Positions 22,233-30,502 of a stretch of DNA of 64,000 bases are shown here, in pieces. This stretch comes from Rhodobiaceae bacterium (lineage in GTDB: Bacteria > Pseudomonadota > Alphaproteobacteria > Rhizobiales > Tepidamorphaceae): contig JACKJR010000003.1 of NCBI GenBank assembly GCA_020637855.1, forward strand, positions 62,001 to 126,000, given 5' to 3'. Every line of letters starts with the position of its first letter. Within the stretch, counting starts at the first letter, position 1. The position numbers and the translations under genes are program-made. The notes under the pieces are model-generated. The model made no database searches and was not told the origin of the DNA. It worked only from the letters and a program-made list of their open reading frames with translations.

Positions 22233-23417
22233 TCACTTGCCCCGCGCCAGAACCCTGATGCGTGACAGCAGTTCCTCGCGTTCGCTATAGCAGCCTTGCA
22301 GCCAGCGGCTTCCGCCGCCCGGATCGAAGGCCTCGCGGCCGTGCAGGATGCGGCGGTTGTCGAAGCAGACCAGATCGCCGGGCGCGTAGGCGAAACTCAG
22401 GGCGTATTTCGGGTCGCGCAGGCGGGTGCACAGCGCCTGCATCGCGGCATAGGCGCGCGGCACGTCGTCGAAGGGCAGGTCCGGAGGTGAGCGCAGGAAG
22501 CCGGTCAGGCGGATTTCCGCAACCTCGCCGTCAGGCCCCAGCACGATGATCGGTGTGCGCCAGCGGTAATCGGTATCCTTGGCGCGATTGGAGAAGCTCC
22601 ACGGCAGGGCGGTCAGCGCCTCGAATGTCTCCGGCTCCTCGTTGCGGATGTCATGGGCCACGGCGAGCGCGTCGATATAAAGCGCGTTGCCTCCGGGCAC
22701 GGAATTCTCGATGCAATGCAGGAACTGCAGGCCGGGTTCGTATTCGCGCGTGCACAGGTCGGTATGCGGGAAGAGGGCCAGGCCGGTATAGGCATTGGAA
22801 TCCGGTGACACCTTGGCCTTCACGTCGAATATCTCGCCGAAATTGGAGGTGCGCACCGGACCGATGCGGCGGGCAACCTTCAGTACGGTACCGTCCTGCG
22901 TGGAAACATTGCGCAATCGCCCCAGCCCGTATTCGGCGATGGCTACCAGCCAGTCCGAAAGTGCGGCTTCATCGGTCAGGATGTTCGCGCCCTCGAAGGT
23001 CGGGATTTCGCTCAAGGTCTCGCCGCGCCATGGTGTTGGCGCAATCGCGGCGGGGTCCTGCGTGACGCGGTTGGAATAGTCGTTGGCGCGCAGCCAGCCG
23101 CTATGAAAGGTGGCGTTCAAGCCCTCCGGGGCGAAGGTCAGGCGCAGGGCACCGGCTTCGGTGATGGCCGCTTGCGAGACTTTCAGTCCGGCGGGGTAAC
23201 TGTCGGCTTCGCGGGAATGTTCGCGGGTCTCGAAGTTGAACGTGTCCGGGTCGGGTGCGTGGTCGCGCAGGAAGATCGCGTGATAGCGGCTTTCAAGGCC
23301 GTCTTCCCAGCGTACAGAAACCGTGCCGCCATCGGTCTGCACCGCTGAAATGCCGGGGGCGGAGGGATATTCAGCATATGCCGGATAGGGCATGGACAAT
23401 GAAGCGGATGCGGGCAT
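22233..23417 (-). CDS. Gamma-butyrobetaine-hydroxylase-like Fe(II)/2-oxoglutarate dioxygenase
   Basis: 394 aa. An N-terminal GBBH-like domain (about 25-110, VSVRWEDGLESRYHAIFLRD) precedes a TauD-type double-stranded helix with the Fe ligands HxD (ALFPHTDLC) and a distal His (RILHGREAF). The family includes gamma-butyrobetaine hydroxylase, the last step of carnitine synthesis, and trimethyllysine hydroxylase. The cysteines that hold zinc in the N-domain of human BBOX1 are missing here (FLRDHAPDPDTF instead of a Cys-rich loop). The carnitine-pathway substrate is plausible but unproven. It stands alone on the minus strand after the tRNA-Gly gene. Confidence 0.8.
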   Translation of the reverse strand: MPASASLSMPYPAYAEYPSAPGISAVQTDGGTVSVRWEDGLESRYHAIFLRDHAPDPDTFNFETREHSREADSYPAGLKVSQAAITEAGALRLTFAPEGLNATFHSGWLRANDYSNRVTQDPAAIAPTPWRGETLSEIPTFEGANILTDEAALSDWLVAIAEYGLGRLRNVSTQDGTVLKVARRIGPVRTSNFGEIFDVKAKVSPDSNAYTGLALFPHTDLCTREYEPGLQFLHCIENSVPGGNALYIDALAVAHDIRNEEPETFEALTALPWSFSNRAKDTDYRWRTPIIVLGPDGEVAEIRLTGFLRSPPDLPFDDVPRAYAAMQALCTRLRDPKYALSFAYAPGDLVCFDNRRILHGREAFDPGGGSRWLQGCYSEREELLSRIRVLARGK

Positions 23418-23574
23418 GGCTCACCTCCCGGCTCAGGCACCCAAGACCGACCCAGATTGCCATAATGGAAACGAGGTCAGCAATATTGCCGGCGTGCGCA
23501 AAACGGTGAGTTAAGCCGGCAGTATCCCGTCCGATTTCCCAAGCAACATAAAGGGAATTTCGGCGGATATGGCG

Positions 23575-24048
23575 TCACTGTGTCTTCTCCCCGATCCGTC
23601 TTGCGAGCTTGTAGCCGATGAAGGCAAACAGGATCGGCAGCACGTAGCGTGCCGAGGCGAACATTATCCCGAAAACAATGTTCTCGCGCGACAATCCGTA
23701 CAGGAAAAGCTGGGCGTAGTTCGCCGCCTTCCAGCCTATAAAAAGCCCTGCCGCAGCCAGCGCCGCCCGCAGGATCGTCTGCTTGTCCCGGGAGACCTGC
23801 TGCGTGACGGGGAGCGCCGGTTTTCCCATCAGGCGGTAGGCGGTGATTGCGGCGCCCAGAACCCCGATTGCCGCTGCGCCGATGGGTGCGAACACGAAGC
23901 CGACGGCCATGGCGCCGCCGCCGTCCTGGTCATGTACGCCCATCAATTCCCAGGCGCCGAAGAAAGCGAGGGCCACAACGAAATAACCCGCGACCGCCGA
24001 TATGGCGAACGCCAGAAGCGTTAGTATCAGGATACGACCGGTGCCCAT
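23575..24048 (-). CDS. Small integral membrane protein of unknown function
   Basis: 157 aa with about four hydrophobic segments: residues 4-30 (ILILTLLAFAISAVAGYFVV), 47-70 (MAVGFVFAPIGAAAIGVLGA), 97-111 (RAALAAAGLFIGWKA) and 125-143 (IVFGIMFASARYVLPILFAF). No catalytic motif is recognised. The start at 24048 begins directly before the first helix; the open frame upstream has no hydrophobic or conserved sequence. Divergent from the tuf gene, whose promoter lies in the shared region. Confidence 0.68.
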   Translation of the reverse strand: MGTGRILILTLLAFAISAVAGYFVVALAFFGAWELMGVHDQDGGGAMAVGFVFAPIGAAAIGVLGAAITAYRLMGKPALPVTQQVSRDKQTILRAALAAAGLFIGWKAANYAQLFLYGLSRENIVFGIMFASARYVLPILFAFIGYKLARRIGEKTQ

Positions 24049-24160
24049 CTGGACGCCCCCTCTGGCGCCGCCCGTGCGGGTTGCCAGGCGCGATAACTGG
24101 TAGCGTGGCTTCTGGCTTATGGCAATGACCACGACCGGGAACTGCGACCTATTTCACTAC

Positions 24161-24189
24161 TTGCGAAGAGCGGCTTTTTTTTCTATTGA
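24161..24189 (+). promoter_or_regulatory. Promoter of the first tuf gene
   Basis: -35 TTGCGA (24161-24166), a 17-base spacer with an 8-base T-run, and -10 TATTGA (24184-24189), about 30 bases before the tuf start at 24221. The GCGGC and GCCGC around the T-run could also form a small hairpin. Confidence 0.55.
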
Positions 24190-24220
24190 GCCGCCACTTT
24201 CTGGCACATGGAGAACCACG

Positions 24221-25396
24221 ATGGCGAAGGCGAAGTTTGAGCGGAACAAGCCGCATGTGAACGTTGGCACGATTGGCCACGTTGACCATGGCAAGACGAC
24301 GCTGACGGCTGCGATCACGAAGTATTTTGGCGAGTTCAAGGCGTACGACCAGATCGACGCCGCGCCCGAGGAGAAGGCGCGCGGCATCACGATCTCGACG
24401 GCGCATGTCGAGTACGAGACGGAAGCGCGCCACTACGCGCACGTCGATTGCCCCGGCCACGCCGACTACGTGAAGAACATGATCACGGGTGCCGCGCAGA
24501 TGGACGGCGCGATCCTGGTTGTTTCGGCCGCGGACGGCCCGATGCCGCAGACGCGCGAGCACATCCTGCTGGCGCGCCAGGTCGGCGTTCCGGCGATCGT
24601 CGTTTTCATGAACAAGGTCGACCAGGTCGACGACGAGGAGCTTCTGGAGCTCGTCGAGCTGGAGATCCGCGAGCTTCTGTCTTCCTACGAGTTCCCCGGC
24701 GACGACATTCCGATCGTCAAGGGCTCGGCGCTGGTTGCGCTCGAGGACGGCGACAAGAAGATCGGCGAAGACGCGATCCGCGAACTGATGGCGCAGGTCG
24801 ATGCCTACATCCCGACGCCTGAGCGTCCGGTTGACCAGCCGTTCCTGATGCCGATCGAGGACGTGTTCTCGATTTCCGGCCGCGGCACGGTTGTGACGGG
24901 CCGCGTCGAGCGCGGTATCATCAAGGTCGGCGAGGAAATCGAGATCGTTGGCATCAAGCCGACGACGAAGACGACCTGCACGGGCGTCGAGATGTTCCGC
25001 AAGCTGCTCGACCAGGGCCAGGCCGGCGACAACATCGGCGCGCTGCTGCGCGGCGTTGAGCGCGAGGGCGTCGAGCGCGGTCAGGTTCTGTGCAAGCCGG
25101 GTTCGGTGACGCCGCACACGAAGTTCAAGGCGGAAGCCTACATCCTGACGAAGGAGGAGGGCGGGCGCCACACGCCGTTCTTCACCAACTACCGTCCGCA
25201 GTTCTACTTCCGCACCACCGACGTGACCGGTGTTGTGACGCTGCCGGATGGCGTGGAGATGGTGATGCCGGGCGACAATGTCGCGATGGAAGTCAACCTG
25301 ATCGTCCCGATCGCGATGGAAGAGAAGCTGCGCTTCGCCATCCGCGAAGGCGGACGCACGGTTGGTGCAGGCGTCGTCGCCAGCATCATCGAGTAA
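24221..25396 (+). CDS. tuf: Translation elongation factor Tu (copy 1)
   Basis: 391 aa GTPase that carries aminoacyl-tRNA to the ribosome. G-domain motifs are intact: G1 GHVDHGKT, G3 DCPGHADY, G4 NKVD and G5 GSAL, followed by domains 2 and 3. It differs from the copy at 44863 at codon 2 (MAK here, MGK there) and otherwise by roughly eight silent changes. It stands as a single gene before tRNA-Trp with its own promoter. Start chosen at the canonical MAKAKFERNKPHVN. Confidence 0.99.
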   Translation: MAKAKFERNKPHVNVGTIGHVDHGKTTLTAAITKYFGEFKAYDQIDAAPEEKARGITISTAHVEYETEARHYAHVDCPGHADYVKNMITGAAQMDGAILVVSAADGPMPQTREHILLARQVGVPAIVVFMNKVDQVDDEELLELVELEIRELLSSYEFPGDDIPIVKGSALVALEDGDKKIGEDAIRELMAQVDAYIPTPERPVDQPFLMPIEDVFSISGRGTVVTGRVERGIIKVGEEIEIVGIKPTTKTTCTGVEMFRKLLDQGQAGDNIGALLRGVEREGVERGQVLCKPGSVTPHTKFKAEAYILTKEEGGRHTPFFTNYRPQFYFRTTDVTGVVTLPDGVEMVMPGDNVAMEVNLIVPIAMEEKLRFAIREGGRTVGAGVVASIIE

Positions 25397-25441
25397 TCGA
25401 AGTCTCACGCGCCGTAAGCACCAACCGCACTAAGGAATTGG

Positions 25442-25468
25442 CCGGAACGCGGGCAAGCCCGGTTCCGG
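25442..25468 (+). terminator. Hairpin after the first tuf gene
   Basis: CCGGAAC (25442-25448) pairs with GTTCCGG (25462-25468) around a GC-rich inner stem, about 45 bases after the tuf stop. There is no T-run, so read-through into tRNA-Trp is possible. A second hairpin (GCCGGGC / GCCCGGC) follows near 25520-25538. Confidence 0.5.
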
Positions 25469-25548
25469 TCGTGGTGCCTCTTGAAGCGCGCGCAAAGACA
25501 GACTAGGAAACACTCCCTCGCCGGGCTGCATGCCCGGCGGGACCCTGC

Positions 25549-25624
25549 AGGGGTATAGCTCAGTTGGTAGAGCGACGGTCTCCAAAACCGTAGGTCGCGG
25601 GTTCGAATCCTGCTGCCCCTGCCA
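25549..25624 (+). tRNA. tRNA-Trp (anticodon CCA)
   Basis: 76 nt including encoded CCA. Acceptor AGGGGTA pairs with TGCCCCT; anticodon arm ACGGT-CTCCAAA-ACCGT carries CCA; T-arm CGGGTTCGAATCCTG. tRNA-Trp normally sits just upstream of secE in proteobacteria; here four genes separate them. Confidence 0.98.
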
Positions 25625-25691
25625 TTTCCTCCGGCGTTTCTTTTCCGGTGGGGGTTTCTGGACAACATATCCTTTTGCAGAGGATCGGGTG

Positions 25692-27185
25692 ATGAGTCTG
25701 ACGCGTCGCACGGTTCTGTTCGGGGCAGGTGTCGCCACCGGCGTCGCCGGCAGCAGGTTGCTGCTTGGCCCGGGGCGCGGAACGAGCGGTAACAACTTCC
25801 CGCCGCCGTCCGAGGTTCCCACCGACAACATTCTCAACGATGCAAGCGAACTCAACCCGACGCGGGTCGCCAAGCACCTCACCATCAATACCGATCCCAC
25901 CGAACAGCTGATCGGCGAATTGCGCGCCGAACTGGCCGAGGCGAGGGCTGCGGGCAGGCCGTTTGTCGCCAGTACCGCGCGTCATTCGATGGGCGCGCAG
26001 AGCCTCATCGGCGATGGCACGGCTGTAACGCTGGAACAGAACTGGCTGATCCCCGATACGGCGGCTTCCACATACCGGGTCGCTGCAGGGGTGCGCTGGA
26101 GCGAGGTGATCCGCCGCCTCGATCACATCGGGTTTTCGCCGAAGGTCATGCAGTCGAACAACGATTTCGGTGTCGGCAGCACGTTCGCGGTCAATGCGCA
26201 TGGCTGGCCGGTGCCGCACAGCGCGTTCGGCAGCACGGTGCGCTCGCTGCGTGTGATGCGCCACGATGGCGAGGTGATCACCTGTTCGCGATCCGAGAAT
26301 GCCGATCAGTTCAACCTCGCCATGGGCGGGTACGGGCTCAACGGGGTCATCATCGATCTTGAGGTCGAAATGGTGCCCAACCGGCTGCTGATACCGACCT
26401 ACGAGATCGTGGCAGGACCCGATCTGGGCACGCGCTTCGTGGAGTTGCTCAAGGCAAACCCGAAGATCGAAATGGCCTATGGGCGGCTCGACGTGACGGT
26501 TGGGGCTTTCTTCGACGAGGGGCTGCTGATCACCTATGTGCCGGACGAGACCAATGCGACCGTTCCGGCGGCTTCGGGATCGGGTTTCATCAGCCGCATG
26601 TCGCGGCCGCTGTTCCGCGCGCAGGTGGATTCCGATGCGGTGAAAAGCTTCCGCTGGTTCCTGGAGACGCAGGTCAATCCGCGTATTTCCGGCGGAATGG
26701 TATCGCGCAACAGCCTCATGAACGAACCGGTCGTCACGCTCGACGACCGCGATCCGGCGCGTACCGACATCCTGCACGAGTATTTCGTGCCACCGGAGCG
26801 CTTCGCCGAGTTCGTTGCCGCCTGCAAGGACGTCATCCCGTCGTCCTACCAGCAGCTGCTCAACATCACGCTGCGCTTCGTCGATACCGATACCGACAGC
26901 ATGATGGCCTATGCGCGCGGGCCGCGCATTGCCGCGGTCATGCTGTTCTCGCAGGAAATGACAACGCGTGGCGAAGCCGATATGGCGCGCATGACATCTG
27001 CCCTGATCGAGCGCACGCTCGACATCGGCGGCACGTATTACCTTCCCTACCGGTTGCATGCCAGACAGGCGCAGTTCGAGCGCGGCTACCCGCGCGCGCG
27101 CCAATTCGCCGCCGCCAAGCGCGAAGCCGATCCCGGACTTCTGTTCCGCAATGCCTTGTGGGATCGCTACATGGCCCACATCTAA
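25692..27185 (+). CDS. FAD-binding (PCMH-type) oxidoreductase with Tat-like signal
   Basis: 497 aa. The N-terminus SLTRRTVLFGAGVATGVAG has a twin-arginine followed by a hydrophobic stretch, so export by Tat or membrane anchoring is likely. The FAD_binding_4 domain spans about 75-260: FVASTARHSMGAQSLIGDGT, then VGSTFAVNAHGWPVPHSAFG and LAMGGYGLNGVI. A substrate domain follows (about 270-490). The family includes GlcD, sugar-lactone and cytokinin oxidases. No catalytic covalent-FAD His is certain. The start at 25692 is set by the twin-Arg peptide. First of four same-strand genes between tRNA-Trp and secE. Confidence 0.82.
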   Translation: MSLTRRTVLFGAGVATGVAGSRLLLGPGRGTSGNNFPPPSEVPTDNILNDASELNPTRVAKHLTINTDPTEQLIGELRAELAEARAAGRPFVASTARHSMGAQSLIGDGTAVTLEQNWLIPDTAASTYRVAAGVRWSEVIRRLDHIGFSPKVMQSNNDFGVGSTFAVNAHGWPVPHSAFGSTVRSLRVMRHDGEVITCSRSENADQFNLAMGGYGLNGVIIDLEVEMVPNRLLIPTYEIVAGPDLGTRFVELLKANPKIEMAYGRLDVTVGAFFDEGLLITYVPDETNATVPAASGSGFISRMSRPLFRAQVDSDAVKSFRWFLETQVNPRISGGMVSRNSLMNEPVVTLDDRDPARTDILHEYFVPPERFAEFVAACKDVIPSSYQQLLNITLRFVDTDTDSMMAYARGPRIAAVMLFSQEMTTRGEADMARMTSALIERTLDIGGTYYLPYRLHARQAQFERGYPRARQFAAAKREADPGLLFRNALWDRYMAHI

Positions 27186-27220
27186 TATCCATAATTCTTA
27201 CCCTGGGTGAGGAGGGGGCA

Positions 27221-27628
27221 GTGACGACGCTTCGCTGGATCGCGCTCGGCTACATGTTTGCATTGCTGGCAGCCGCCAGCCTGAACTATATCCCCGGCCT
27301 TACCGACAGCCAGGGCCGTGCCTTCGGCATATTCGCGCTCGATATCTTCGATGACATGCTGCATGTGGTCTCAGCCGCCTGGGCGGGCATCGCGGCATGG
27401 CTGTCGCACCGCGCGGCGCGCACCTTCCTGATTTATTTCGGGGCGCTGTATCTGGCTGACGGCGCACTCGGGCTTGCGACCGGATCGGGCTATCTCGACC
27501 TCGGCATTATCCAGTACGGCGTTCAGGATTTGCCATTCACCTTCAAAATCCTCGCCAACCTGCCGCATATCGGGCTTGGCGGTTTTGCGCTGGCAAGCGG
27601 CCTGTTGCTCGACAGGGACAATTCATGA
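27221..27628 (+). CDS. Small membrane protein of unknown function
   Basis: 135 aa with four hydrophobic segments (about 6-22, 45-62, 67-85 and 107-130). No family is recognised with confidence; it resembles generic DUF4383-like four-helix proteins. The start is a GTG at 27221, chosen because a strong Shine-Dalgarno (GAGGAGGGGGCA) is directly in front. Its stop overlaps the next start by 4 bp (ATGA), so the two are translationally coupled. Confidence 0.72.
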   Translation: MTTLRWIALGYMFALLAAASLNYIPGLTDSQGRAFGIFALDIFDDMLHVVSAAWAGIAAWLSHRAARTFLIYFGALYLADGALGLATGSGYLDLGIIQYGVQDLPFTFKILANLPHIGLGGFALASGLLLDRDNS

Positions 27629-28710
27629 TCAGCTGGTTTTTCCGCCTCGTCAGGCGGATCATCGCACTGGTGGTGCTGCTGCTGATCGTGGTTCTGGCAC
27701 CGTCGGCCTATGTCGAGGTCTCGTGCCGCGCCGATGCCGAGCCGCAATCCTATGATCCGATCATCAAGGATGCTGCCTTCCAGCGCAAAGAGGCCAACAC
27801 CTATCTCACCTATCCTGAATGGCACATTGTCTATGCCTATGAGGGGCTGGCGCATACGCTGAAGACGGGCGACGAATACGCTTTTCCGTATCTGGCCAGC
27901 ATTTCGGGCTTCTGGCGCTCCTTCTGCGATCTTAACAGGGAGGCAAACCGCCATGGCGGCGGCGATTTCGCCACCCGCGCGACCATTCACACCATTGGTG
28001 CCAGTTTCACGCTCGAGATGGGGCTGAAAGCGGCATATGAGGAGACCATCGGCCGGCTGGCTGCAGGTTTGCGCGGGCCAAGGAAGTCTCCACAGGACAT
28101 TTTCGCCATGAAGATGGCAGACGATTATGCGCGGTTCCTGCAGCAGACGCCCTGGTACAGTTACGATTTCGACGCCGCGGTGGATGGCCTTTGGGAGTTG
28201 CCGGTCGCGTCCTCCTTTCTGCGCGGCTGGGAACGCCGGCTGGCGCTTGGCGCGGAGTGGAAGGTCAAGGCTGCCTATGCCGGCGTTATCGCGGGCGCTG
28301 TTGCCACGACTACCGGAAAAGCGCAGTTGCGTATCCGCAGCGTCGTCTCCGGCCTGTCCCCGGCGCAGCTTGCAGCCATTGCCGGTGTCGATGTGATTTC
28401 AGCGGATGGCGACCGCGTGATCATTGAAACGCCGCGTTACGGGGCTTTCACGAAAATCGTGCGCGACATCACGGGCGCGGGCGGCAATCTGGCTGAGATC
28501 GCCGGCAACGGCGAGGTCATGATTTCGGCTATTCAGGAGAAGGGCAGGGGAAGCCCTGACCTTCGGCATGGCGTCATCATTTCCGTATTGGAGCGCGATG
28601 GTTTCAACGGAAAGCGCCTGCTGATCGGCACACAGGTCAGCCTGCTCGACGAATTGCTCGTGGAACTCGATGCCGCCGGGATCGGCCTGGAACACATCTA
28701 TGACTACTGA
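27625..28710 (+). CDS. Conserved membrane-anchored protein of unknown function
   Basis: 361 aa. One N-terminal membrane helix (residues 9-29, RRIIALVVLLLIVVLAPSAY) precedes a large domain, most likely periplasmic. Recognisable features are FQRKEANTYLTYPEWHIVYA, an aromatic- and His-rich middle (GDFATRATIHTIGASFTLEM), and SYDFDAAVDGLWELP. No catalytic motif or known domain is recognised. The start overlaps the previous gene by 4 bp, and the stop overlaps the following gene by 11 bp, so the three are an operon. Confidence 0.75.
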   Translation: MISWFFRLVRRIIALVVLLLIVVLAPSAYVEVSCRADAEPQSYDPIIKDAAFQRKEANTYLTYPEWHIVYAYEGLAHTLKTGDEYAFPYLASISGFWRSFCDLNREANRHGGGDFATRATIHTIGASFTLEMGLKAAYEETIGRLAAGLRGPRKSPQDIFAMKMADDYARFLQQTPWYSYDFDAAVDGLWELPVASSFLRGWERRLALGAEWKVKAAYAGVIAGAVATTTGKAQLRIRSVVSGLSPAQLAAIAGVDVISADGDRVIIETPRYGAFTKIVRDITGAGGNLAEIAGNGEVMISAIQEKGRGSPDLRHGVIISVLERDGFNGKRLLIGTQVSLLDELLVELDAAGIGLEHIYDY

Positions 28711-29053
28711 TCGCGAGGGTGGCCGCCGGTTTGCGTGGGGGCATCGCCTGTTGCGGCGCGCATTTGTGCTGTTTTTGATCGTGTCTGGCTGGATAGCCGT
28801 TATGGCGGGCGTCATGTTCGTCGCCGAACCGGCACCCGCCGCGCTTGCGCTTGGCGGCAGGGGCGAGCTTCTCGACAGATTGCCGGCAGACGTCAGGATG
28901 ATGCGGTCGAGCCGCCACATGCTGGTTCTGACCAGCACGGAGCCTGGATATGTGCGCAGGGTTTACGCTGCCGGTGCGTGGCTTGTTTTACCAGCATTGC
29001 GCAATGGATGCCTTGATTTGAGGGGATATAAGAGAGCCAATGTGGCGAGCTGA
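28700..29053 (+). CDS. Small single-pass membrane protein of unknown function
   Basis: 117 aa. A basic N-terminus (DREGGRRFAWGHRLLRRA) precedes one long membrane helix (residues 22-50, FVLFLIVSGWIAVMAGVMFV) and a short soluble tail (residues 55-117, RSSRHMLVLTSTEPGYVRRV). No family is recognised. The start at 28700 overlaps the stop of the preceding gene (ATGACTACTGA). Last gene of the cluster; the secE promoter follows within 50 bp. Confidence 0.62.
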   Translation: MTTDREGGRRFAWGHRLLRRAFVLFLIVSGWIAVMAGVMFVAEPAPAALALGGRGELLDRLPADVRMMRSSRHMLVLTSTEPGYVRRVYAAGAWLVLPALRNGCLDLRGYKRANVAS

Positions 29054-29097
29054 ACTTGAACGAAAACATTTTTCGTGAAGAAATGCGCGATTGCGGC

Positions 29098-29126
29098 TTG
29101 AGAATCTGTTTGTGCGCCGCTATGTA
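29098..29126 (+). promoter_or_regulatory. Promoter of the secE-nusG operon
   Basis: -35 TTGAGA (29098-29103), a 17-base spacer and -10 TATGTA (29121-29126), followed by a leader of about 70 bases before secE. It sits just after the unknown-gene cluster and would allow secE and nusG to be expressed independently of it. Confidence 0.6.
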
Positions 29127-29203
29127 TCGCTCCCAAGAGGCGCGCGGGCATGGCCAGCGCGCCCGATTGTTTTGATCAAATTCCCACGGAAGATCTGATC
29201 CGG

Positions 29204-29404
29204 ATGGCCTCGAAGACCAACCCATTCGCTTTCCTCCAGCAGGTGCGGACGGAAGTTGCGAAGGTAACATGGCCCTCGCGCCGCGAAACCATGATCACCA
29301 CGATGATGGTGTTCATCATGGTCGTTCTGGCAAGTCTGTTCTTCCTTGCAGTGGATTCCACGATCGGCTGGCTTGTCGGCCAGCTGCTCGGATTCGGACG
29401 CTAG
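29204..29404 (+). CDS. secE: Preprotein translocase subunit SecE
   Basis: 66 aa, the short single-helix form usual in alphaproteobacteria. The amphipathic segment QQVRTEVAKVTWPSRRET carries the SecE signature, followed by one membrane helix (residues 32-55). SecE clamps SecY in the inner-membrane translocon. The start at 29204 (MASKTNPFAFLQQ) fits family length; an in-frame start 18 codons upstream would add an atypical acidic extension. 12 bp from nusG. Confidence 0.95.
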   Translation: MASKTNPFAFLQQVRTEVAKVTWPSRRETMITTMMVFIMVVLASLFFLAVDSTIGWLVGQLLGFGR

Positions 29405-29416
29405 ACGGAGAAGCGC

Positions 29417-29947
29417 GTGGCCAAGCGCTGGTACATCGTTCACACCTACTCGAACTTCGAGAAGAAGGTCGCCGAAGCCATTCGCGAGAAGGCAGAGCAG
29501 ACCGGTATTGCGGATTCGTTCGAAGAGGTTCTGGTGCCGACCGAGAAGGTCGTCGAGGTGCGCCGCGGCCGCAAGGTCGATGCGGAGCGCAAGTTTTTCC
29601 CAGGCTACGTGCTCGTCAAGATGGATCTGACGGACAACGCGTATCACCTGATCAAGAACACGCCGAAAGTGACCGGGTTCCTGGGCGCGGACAACAAGCC
29701 GACCCCGATTTCGGAAGCCGAGGCGCAGCGGATCCTGCACCAGGTGCAGGAGGGGATCGACCGGCCCAAGCCGTCGGTCAACTTCGAGATTGGCGAGCAG
29801 GTTCGCGTCGCCGATGGCCCCTTTGCGTCGTTCTCGGGCCACGTCGAGGAGATCGACGAGGAGCGGGCGCGGCTCAAGGTGGCAGTTTCGATTTTCGGCC
29901 GGGCAACCCCGGTCGAACTCGAGTACGGGCAGGTCGAGAAGGTCTGA
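29417..29947 (+). CDS. nusG: Transcription termination/antitermination factor NusG
   Basis: 176 aa. The N-terminal NGN domain (AKRWYIVHTYSNFEKKVAEA, FFPGYVLVKM) binds the RNA polymerase clamp, and the C-terminal KOW domain (VRVADGPFASFSGHVEEIDE) contacts Rho or ribosomal protein S10. The start is a GTG at 29417. It forms the classical secE-nusG pair ahead of the rplKA operon. Confidence 0.98.
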   Translation: MAKRWYIVHTYSNFEKKVAEAIREKAEQTGIADSFEEVLVPTEKVVEVRRGRKVDAERKFFPGYVLVKMDLTDNAYHLIKNTPKVTGFLGADNKPTPISEAEAQRILHQVQEGIDRPKPSVNFEIGEQVRVADGPFASFSGHVEEIDEERARLKVAVSIFGRATPVELEYGQVEKV

Positions 29948-30067
29948 CCGAAAACCGCGTGGGAGGCAGGTGGCGGTCGCCAGCCGCTGCCTTAAACCGT
30001 ACCACGCAACGCAATCCAGCCCGATCCACCCGGCGTGGCGAGGGCACAAAAGGAAGAGCGAGTAACG

Positions 30068-30496
30068 ATGGCAAAGAAGATTATCGGCTACCTCAAGCTG
30101 CAGGTGCCGGCGGGTGCGGCAACGCCGTCTCCGCCGATCGGCCCCGCGCTTGGTCAGCGTGGCCTCAACATCATGCAGTTCTGCAAGGACTTCAACGCCA
30201 AGACGCAGAACATGGAGAAGGGCGCGCCTTGTCCGACGATCATCACGATCTTCCAGGACAAGTCGTTCGCGTTCGAAATCAAGACCCCGCCGGCCTCGCA
30301 CCTGCTCAAGCAGGCCGCGAAGATCAATTCCGGCTCCAAGGCGCCTGGCCGCGATACCGCCGGCAAGGTGACGCGCGACCAGGTCCGCGCGATCGCGGAA
30401 ACCAAGATGCCCGATCTGAACGCCAACGATATCGAGGCGGCGATGCGGATTGTCGAAGGCTCGGCCCGTTCCATGGGCCTGGAAGTTGTGGGGTAA
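30068..30496 (+). CDS. rplK: 50S ribosomal protein L11
   Basis: 142 aa. The N-terminal domain includes LKLQVPAGAATPSPPIGPAL with the methylated-lysine region, and the C-terminal RNA-binding domain KVTRDQVRAIAETKMPDLNA. L11 binds the GTPase-associated centre of 23S rRNA and the thiostrepton site. Pairs with rplA 6 bp downstream. The ATG at 30068 gives the conserved MAKKIIGYLKLQ start. Confidence 0.98.
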   Translation: MAKKIIGYLKLQVPAGAATPSPPIGPALGQRGLNIMQFCKDFNAKTQNMEKGAPCPTIITIFQDKSFAFEIKTPPASHLLKQAAKINSGSKAPGRDTAGKVTRDQVRAIAETKMPDLNANDIEAAMRIVEGSARSMGLEVVG

Positions 30497-30502
30497 GCGA
30501 TC

